From Bostrychus sinensis (Eukaryota; Chordata; Actinopteri; Gobiiformes; Eleotridae): DNA of 64,000 bases. Positions 56,367 through 64,000 of the stretch are shown piece by piece. The position numbers and the translations under genes are program-made. How positions within the stretch are numbered: position 1 is the stretch's first letter; the number at the start of each line of letters is the position of its first letter. Under the pieces are notes generated by a model. It ran no database searches. It was not told the origin of the DNA and saw only the letters and a program-made list of their open reading frames with translations. Where the stretch lies: assembly GCA_020698575.1 (NCBI GenBank), contig CM036255.1:18404501-18468500 (forward strand). The letters are read 5' to 3'.

Positions 56367-57694
56367 CTGAAAGAAAAGATTTCAAAGTGTGAAAATTTGA
56401 CAGCCTGGAACCGTGATAGTCTGCCATGTTGACAAAAATATGTGAGAATATTAAAAAGACTCTATGGTATTTTGTGAAATTCTGTGGAAACCCTACTGAA
56501 AATGTAAGGCTGAGAGAATTGTAAAAACTGAAATGAGCATCCAAAAAGCCTCTGTCCACATGACAACAGTTAAGTGCTCTCACAAGCCTTTTTTATTGAC
56601 AAAAAGAAGCAGTAATTAGCATTCTGATTCCAGGTTAATCATTTGTGAGGACAGTGTTTTGTGCATTGTCGTAGCATAATAGTAAATTATGACAATGATG
56701 CAGCAACGTACAAAATGTGTTACTTTGACCATAGCCCTGCCACTGCTTAAAAATGTTTTCTAAAAAGTGTTTTACATTGCTTAAATTTTACTATGGTGCA
56801 GGCATGATGACCAGTTCTTCAGCACTATTTATTATAGATTTGTACTTGCCCCCAGTTTAACTTGTTAAATGCAAGTGGTGTTCAAAGCAGATGAATATGA
56901 TGTAACCCTGCAGAAAAAAAAAACTGCCCTGGGCTAAGAGAAAGTGAACAGATATTACTGGACTTGACATTCTCTGCGAGCCTAACTGACAAGGCCCTAA
57001 TTAAATATTTAGCAAGCAACTCTAGACAAACAAAATAAGCCCCCAGACAGATCCGTAAATCAAAAGCAACAACAGGCACCGAGAATTCAAATTAGGTCAA
57101 ACAGGAGGAGCGGAAGTCAATGGTAATTAAGGGAGACAACCAAATTAAATAGATATCACCAAGCTTGTGTTCCTCGCGGCTAGTTCTGGCAATTTCGATG
57201 ACGAGTGTGAATAAGGAAACTTTTTGAAAGAGGAAGATTTTATGAATATCTACTGTAGTTCCAGTTCCTGCCTACCAAATTAGTGCATTCCTATGACTTT
57301 AAAGACAAGATTTATGTCAGTTAGTCAGCAATACAGCAATCAAACGCTTGACAAGGGCTATGAATTATTCCATTTTCACTCAGTTTGACCCCTTTTGAAG
57401 AGCATTTGGGCATGACTAATACCTGGTATGGCAGGTTGTTTAATTATACATGTTCATTCTACAAAAACAAATGGGGGGCCACTGCATATTCAATCTGGTA
57501 CCGGGGTATTTACCCATGGTTTACCTTTTTTCTTAAACCTAGGACTCAGAAAGCTGTTAGATTAAATTTTTATGACAGTGATTTTGGTAAATTTACACTT
57601 TAGCCTAGGGTGGAAAATTGTAGTGGACAGTTTTTTTGAATCAGTGCAACAGTAATTTTTTTCAGAAAACGCAACAGCACTTAATTCACAATTA

Positions 57695-57775
57695 CATTAG
57701 ATGCCCTTCCTGTCTCAACCCTCTAGATTTATCTAGGCTTGGGACCAGCACAAGGTCTGGCTGGCTGGTAGCTGG
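57695..57775 (-). repeat. gggcatcc family, copy 5 (inverted)
   Basis: agatgcccttcctgtctcaa ccctctagatttatctaggc ttgggaccagcac is the reverse complement of the family core. Confidence 0.6.
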
Positions 57776-58619
57776 AGTTTATGGCCCCACAAACCCCTGT
57801 CCTTCTAAACCAAAGGTGGGGGAACTAACCACATCACTAAAGAAGCCATCTATAACCCCTTGTGCCCCAAAAAAGATGGCTGATATGCTTATTACTGTAT
57901 TTTAATAATACTTTTACCCCTAGTGCTGTTTTGTCAAATGTTAAATCTTTTTAGGCTCAATTGTTAGAAGCAAGTGCAGGTGCAAACAAAAAATCATTGT
58001 GTTAAACTCACATAAACTAGTGTTAACTCATTGCATTACTCTGGTTGTAGTATTATGGGCATCTTTCGAGTAATTACCGGTCAAAGCAAAGAAAACATGC
58101 TGCCAGCATGCAGACGTGCATGCTGTCTGAAATATAAATAGAATCAAATTGTTATGCTAGTATTATAAATTATAATTACTGTTTTGAACTAAAATAGTAA
58201 TAAGTCCTTTCCTTTCATCACTTTTTGTTGACTAATTGTTAAGGCCTTCCCAGCATGCACAGTGAAACTCCACATGACTGATGCTTCAGAGGGATGTGTC
58301 ATTTACCCGCTCCACAAACTACTAATAGCATCTGTCAGGCTAAAATAAATGAAGATAATAACGAGACGGGAGTCCGGGTTAGGATAAGTGGCAACTTGAA
58401 TTATATTGTCTTGGCAAGAAGGCTACAGCTGAACATGTCTGGGCATTGTGTCATGTGAGAAGGATCAAAACAGAGACAGGAGTAACTGATCAAATGACAG
58501 AGGAGACAGGATGGAGGCAATTGAGGAACAGGTAAAAGGAGTTTTCAAACACTTGATTTAAAAGAGATTTGTATACAGAATTGTGAAAAAACTTTTTTTA
58601 GAAAGATATATCAAAGTAC

Positions 58620-58790
58620 AATACACCAAAGCAGAAGCCCCATCTTACAATGTTATATATAGTGCCCCGACTTTGACTAAAACTCAACAATTTTCTAGTT
58701 CAGGGGTAAACACTCTTTCCATTAAGCTACAAAACTCTTATACTGTATCTCGCAATGATAAAGAATCTACTAAAACCAAGCATTTGTTCT
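58620..58790 (-). repeat. Family T repeat, copy 8
   Basis: tctagttcaggggtaaacac tctttccattaagctac; the reverse complement gives TAGCTTAATGG (58719-58729), a perfect pol III A-box. Followed by gtatctcgcaatgataaaga. Confidence 0.6.
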
Positions 58791-59494
58791 TTTAATGAGT
58801 GAAGTTTCTATCTTTAGTCCATATCTCGAAAGACATAATCCAGTAATGGTAGATAAACACAGTCACAGATTGCATATAGATACATGTGGTAGGGTTATCA
58901 CACAGCAGGCAGGTCAGTACCTGAAAGCGGAGGTACAGTCATCAACCACACATCATTGCGGTCACAGAGTTAACAAGCACCGGCGTAGTGAGTAAGGCCA
59001 TAGTACTGCTGGCAACGCTTTATGTTAGCTTTGGAGAGTCGGAGAGTCTATAGGCCACAGTGAATCACCACACTACAATGTCCTGCTTTGCACGAAAGTC
59101 TTTCATTTATTAACTTAACTCAGCGGGCATTGATGGCTGTCACACTTTGAAGTGTCACCACCCACGTCAACCAAGATTTGCATAAAATGGACTGACACCA
59201 GAAGTAGAATTACTTAACATTACCAGGAATCATTCAAAGATACGGCAAAATGTATAACCTAAGCACAGCAATTCTCTTAAAAAGGTCAATGTGTCAATGT
59301 GGCATCTTGCTTAATTATTAGAGTACTGTTATTGACTGAAAACAAATTCAATGGACTTGTCAAAAAACAGGGGTTCCAAATAGTGCATCCACTACACCAG
59401 ACAGAACCTGGGCGTTGGCACAAGTCTATGCAACGCCTTTTATTTTTGGTTTTTTTTTGTACATTAATACTATACTATGATTTTTTTTTTTTTT

Positions 59495-59525
59495 AACTTG
59501 TAAGACTTTTGCACAGTACTGCAAG
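59495..59525 (-). mobile_element. Tc1/mariner-type inverted-repeat end (opposite orientation)
   Basis: gacttttgcacagtactgca is the reverse complement of the 27088 end (gcaaaag, cagtactg). No matching partner end was found nearby, so this is a solo end. Confidence 0.5.
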
Positions 59526-61899
59526 TCTTCTGAGAAGTTGCTGCATCCCATAAGAAGACATCAGAAATCTATATCTTTTTGCCAGCATGATGCTGAATGA
59601 AAAATCCTTGGAAAAAGAGAACAATTACACAAAGCAAAAGACAGTTTTTAACAGATGACCTGATATTTTGAAATGTGGTTTGCACCAGTGCAAACACAAA
59701 GCAGCTCATTATGTTTAATTGTGCTCAGAAATTGACTGACGCATGATGTCCCCCTAGAACTCAAACAAACAGGCCAATTTTTTACACCCACCCTCCTCCT
59801 GCCCATATTACACTCCACTGGCTGCCTCTGTGCATTCCCCTTTCCTCCAAAGAGTTGTTTGACATATGCTGGTTGCACATGAGTGGCCATCTGAGGGGCA
59901 GAGCTGGGAATTATGGGAAGGCAGACGGCTGGGGATGGGCGAGAGCGTGCCATGCCAGTGAACGATCCAGGATTTCTGCCCCAAACCTGGAAAAACTCAA
60001 GGAATTGCAACGACGACAAGAGGGTGCAAAAGGCCATAATAGTGTGCCATCCCAATACAGGCTCCTATGGGGGTTTCTAATCAGATTTATGCGTGCTTAA
60101 CTAACCTCATCGCCTCGTCGTGTTCACCTCAGAGTCTCGGAGGAGCAGGGGGGAGTGAACAAAGGTACATAGCGGAACATGGCATATGAGTGGGCTGAGA
60201 GGAGCCTATTAGTGAGAGCTGCGGTGATAAGTGAACTATAGAGGAGTAGTCAGGCCTTAAGAAAGACAATCATCAGGGGCCCAGCGAGCTCTTATAGGGT
60301 CCTGATTGCACTAAAGCCTAAAGTGAAAAGTGGTGTAATGCGGCGTCTGGCAGAGAGGAAATGTTGCTTTAGTCTGGAGATGGAGCTGAGCTAGAAGGGA
60401 TTACAACACAGTTACTACAACATCCTAATCTCTCCAATCAATATGGAACAATAACCAGATGCCAGACACAAGCTGTTTATTGCAAGTAAATGTGTATGTG
60501 GAAAGTCTGGACTGAATTACCTATTGTTGATTAGGGACTGTCAAATCTATGGCATTATTTTTATGTTTTACTTAAATAATGGGTAGTATAATCCTTGCTT
60601 TATTGATCATAGTTTGGCTCTATTTATCAAGTAAGATTTAGAATTATAGGAGTAAAATATCCACAGTGTCACCCAAGCCGACCAGTTTTTCATGAAAAGC
60701 TTAGAAATCAAGATCAGAAAGAGAAAATTACATGACTGGTAATTTGTGGTATCGTTGCATGTATCGTACAGGCTTGCCAGTATTTAATCTCCTTTTCGGT
60801 TTTCATAACACAACCACTTAAATCCTCTGTCTGCATGCAACTGAAACAGTGCAATACTAAAAGAATCTGTGGTTTAGAGGAACTCTCAATAGTGCCCCTT
60901 TTTACTAAAATAGTGACAGAAAGTAAGATTGACCTGTCTGGCTTATGGATATGAAGACACCCAAATATATTACACTTCTTAATATAGACACAGCCAACAA
61001 ACGCTGCATGACACTTACCACAGGGCAAAACAAAGGGATACAACAATGTGCAGTTCAGTAACATGGCATCTGCTTTGTCTGCTTCAAGGTTGTAAATCTA
61101 AAGCATCAAAGAGAACGACATGAGATTTTTTTTATTTTTTTATAATGGCCATGCTGCTGTGAAAAGAGGAGCGCACAAGGACAAGCAAAATAGATGCAAT
61201 TTCACTCTTGATAGTACAATAGCGTTTCCTCCTTTTATCCAACCTTACAGGTATTCCCTCAGCTTTCTTTCTCTGGCAAGTGACATCTACTGGACCCATA
61301 CAAAATGAGAGAGATGATATATAGTCAGGACATCCCCAAGCCAAGTTCCAGTATGATTTTGCCAATGCTGTTAATATGATATGTAATTTGTCATTCAAAA
61401 TATTAAAATTCAACTTATCCACACAGATGTGGCCAATAGTGAGACCCCCCCAAAAACAAGCATTAAAAAGAAAGGGGGACACTCGAAAATAACATTCTAG
61501 TTTTTGGCCAAAGGCCAGGTCCTCCATCAGCAGCACTCAGGGAAATAAAGGGGAGGAGGAAGAGGCACAGGTTACGACAGGAGGAGATGCTGACTGTAGA
61601 GAGTGGAACTGTGAACTTTGTCATAACAAGCTCATGTAGTTGAGTAGTAGCTTTAGATGTTTAGAGTAGGGCTTTAGATGTTCAAACAACATGTCCCAAT
61701 CACACGACGACATCTAGATTCTTTCTTTGATGCCTTTACTGGAATGTCTTTAAAAAAACAATTATGCCTTGCAAATACACAGGAATAGCAGTGGTTTCTT
61801 TCAACTATACATTATTTTCTCCTATATAGGGCATTAAAATATGATCATCATGACATGTTGTTATTGATATTATTTACATCCAAGTCACTTTAAACATAC

Positions 61900-62080
61900 T
61901 GTAATAGAAGCATACAAAAAGCACAGACCAACCCCAAGGCACTGACTATAACTTGCAGGATAAAGATAAAGAGCACAGATCTGCGCTTAAGCCGCATATC
62001 TTATAGTTTAGGGGTAAATGGCCTATACATGCAGCCACATAGTCTTATACAGTATATCACAATTCAATCTATTAACTAAA
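61900..62080 (-). repeat. Family T repeat, copy 9
   Basis: gaccaaccccaaggcactga, cgcttaagccgcatatctta tagtttaggggtaaatg, then tatatcacaattc; diverged. Confidence 0.5.
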
Positions 62081-62216
62081 ACTAAAATTTATTAACTAAC
62101 CCTTTGCGGTTGTATCTTGGTATCTTTTGCCCTATCATGACCCTATGTGCTACAAAATACTTTCAAACATCTCTTTCATGATTTACTGATTTACTTAAGC
62201 TACCTTTACTAATTCA

Positions 62217-62701
62217 TAGAGGTGTAACGAGTACAGTAACTATATCGATGTATTACTTCTTTTTTCCTACAATACAACTATATTGATACGCATGACCTTG
62301 TATCAACTCATATTGTTTTCTAGGTAGTGTATATCAATACACATGGAAAAATCAATCAATAATATCAGAAATATCCAAATTTGAAATGTGCATGTTAAAA
62401 TAAAACTAGATATGTGTTTTTAGATGTCATTTTTGTGTTTTTAATTAAATAAAATGTCATAATCAACAGGATTTGCTCTCTGTCTGCTGGACATAATCAA
62501 CCCTGGCCACAATGCTAGATTTAGAGTAAACTTTTTATGATTTTTTTGGCAAAAAGTTGCTGTATCAATTATCGATATGAAGGTGTTAAATAGTATTGAA
62601 TCGTATTGTTCTAAATTAGCCAACATCCTTCTTGAATCATATCGAAACAATTCTAATAATTATGTATCATATCATTGCAAAAACATATCGTTACACCTAT
62701 A
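62217..62701. mobile_element. hAT-type MITE with 8-bp target duplication
   Basis: Ends TAGAGGTGTAACGA (62217-62230) and the inverted TATAGGTGTAACGA (62688-62701) match at 13 of 14 bases. Flanks ctaattca (62209-62216) and ctatttca (62702-62709) form an 8-base target duplication with one mismatch, as expected for hAT elements. The 485-base interior is AT-rich with many ATCGATA-like words and codes for nothing. Confidence 0.85.
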
Positions 62702-64000
62702 CTATTTCACTACATGGTACCAATATGGTTACAGATTAAGTTACCCAGTAGAAAGCAATAAAATAACACAATGAAACGTCAAATGTCAAATCCTTAATGT
62801 AACATGATTTCTGGTCATTGGGTGCAAGCGCATTAGGAAACAGGAAGCGAGAAAGTAGGAAGACAACAGCCTGGAAGGTGACAGGCAGGAAGGACAAAAG
62901 AGGAAGATGAAGACTGAGACAGAGATGGATAGATGGGACGGGGGAGAGAAATGATTCTGGGTGGCAGCAGAACATAATGGAGTAGCACGAGAGAGAGGCG
63001 AGACAGGCATTGGCAGAGTAGAAGGCAGAAACCAGAGTCCTATTGATGTGTAATGAAAACCAGCATCAGGGGCAGAGACAACCGGAAAGGACAGAAGAAC
63101 AAATGGGTGGAAGGAGGGATGAGGGACGAAGAGAGGAGCAGTTATAGAGCGAGCCTGGATGAGGGGCATAATGTCATTTGTTTAATAATGCAGAGAGCGA
63201 GAAAGCAGGAAGCAAGGAAATGGACAGCTGCCAGCGGTACTGTTAAAGCAGCTACAGAGAGATGGCATGATTGCTGGTTATGGCCGATGGGAGGCAGAGC
63301 CGGTGGGGCCACGGACCGACATGCACACAGCTGAGTGACACAATGCCACACCTCCCTCGAGAGCCGATAGCTAACTGCTTCACGCCGGCAGACAGGCGAG
63401 GAGACGAATGGCAACAGGAGACAGATGATGGGATGCAAACGATGATTTTATGAGGCCATAGCAGAAATGTTATTGTGACCTACTTCAGCCACACTAGAGC
63501 CATAAAGCAATAGCACTAGGTATCAGCAATGGACCTATTCGATAGATAATTGTACCTTAATGAGTTCAAATTGCCATAAAAGAATACAATGAATATACAG
63601 GGTAAATAGCATTTATAGCAGGGCGAGAGTGGGAAATACCCAATGACTGAGCAAAATAATGGACCAATAAAGTGTAAGGTTAACCTATATAAAATGACAA
63701 TAGACCAGGGCAGCACCAGACGTCAGGTTGTAGAGATGAAACTGTAAAAAAAAGGAAGAGTAACAGCATTGTCATAGATATTTGTTGCTATACTTGATAG
63801 CGAGTAATGCTAACTGCAGTCACAAGATAGTGTTTCATATTAGACGCATAGAGAAGCATTAAATGTACGTAAAAATCATCAGGTGGTTACAAATCGTTTC
63901 TTATCACAAACAATGAAGCGCCTGCACTGGTCTTAACCTGGAGACTGTGATTTGAGTGTCCATTTATGACATTTTTTGAAAGTGTTCCTAACAGATGAAA

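Larger units (their letters stand above)
56367..64000 (-). other. jarid2 5' intron, runs out of window
   Basis: 7.6 kb with no recognised exon; the first coding exon(s), expected to encode the [20 protein letters not shown] block, were not found and must lie beyond 64000. Contains repeats at 57695-57775, 58620-58790, 59495-59525, 61900-62080 and a full hAT MITE at 62217-62701. Confidence 0.85.

Noticed and set aside
59648..60055. 135-residue open frame on the - strand
   Set aside because: Considered as a missing 5' jarid2 exon, but it shares nothing with the expected N-terminal block ([10 protein letters not shown]...) and resembles no protein.
61132..61536. 134-residue open frame on the - strand
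   Set aside because: No recognisable domain and overlaps A/T-rich low-complexity sequence.
62736..63438. Open frames on the - strand in the purine-rich stretch
   Set aside because: Low-complexity Ser/Leu/Pro/Phe composition from GA-rich + strand sequence; no splice-bounded or homologous segment.

Overview
This window is nuclear DNA from a ray-finned fish, most likely a percomorph-type teleost. Two lines of evidence support that. It carries parts of two vertebrate genes in the tail-to-tail arrangement known from human 6p22.3. Its introns and intergenic DNA are full of short tRNA-derived and hAT/Tc1-type repeats of the kind typical of teleosts. No bacterial, organellar or viral genes were seen. 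All coding sequence is in short exons with GT..AG borders and matching phases, so most long open frames here are chance or antisense frames.

Left part (1-16.9 kb, + strand): the 3' end of dtnbp1 (dysbindin, BLOC-1 subunit). The last three coding exons lie at 10259-10426, 13803-13946 and 14980-15290. The first 10.2 kb is best read as the large intron upstream of them; no earlier dysbindin exon was recognised there. It holds a striking 1.1 kb CpG-rich inverted-repeat element at 7110-8210.

Middle (about 15.3-18.8 kb): the two genes converge. Stop codons are 3.5 kb apart, and the space is filled by their 3' UTRs. Candidate poly(A) signals for the two strands overlap or cross at 16779-16886.

Right part (18.8-64 kb, - strand): jarid2, the non-catalytic Jumonji/ARID cofactor of Polycomb repressive complex 2. 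Sixteen consecutive coding exons run from 56366 down to the stop at 18837. They encode about 1,373 residues, covering everything except roughly the first 50 residues. Every splice phase joins cleanly and the frame is open throughout, so the gene looks intact. The 3' exons (JmjC and zinc finger) are tightly packed in 18.8-25.7 kb; the 5' exons are spread over introns of 3.5-13.9 kb. From 56367 to the window end is intron leading to the unseen first exons.

Functionally the two genes are unrelated neighbours: dysbindin acts in the cytoplasm in lysosome-related organelle biogenesis, and JARID2 acts in the nucleus. Their linkage is conserved synteny, not an operon. The rest of the window is repeats (tRNA-like SINEs in both orientations, hAT-type MITEs, Tc1/mariner remnants, a LINE 3' fragment, microsatellites) and several unexplained repeat-poor stretches that could be conserved regulatory elements. 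Paralogue assignment (a/b copies of either gene) cannot be made from the window alone.
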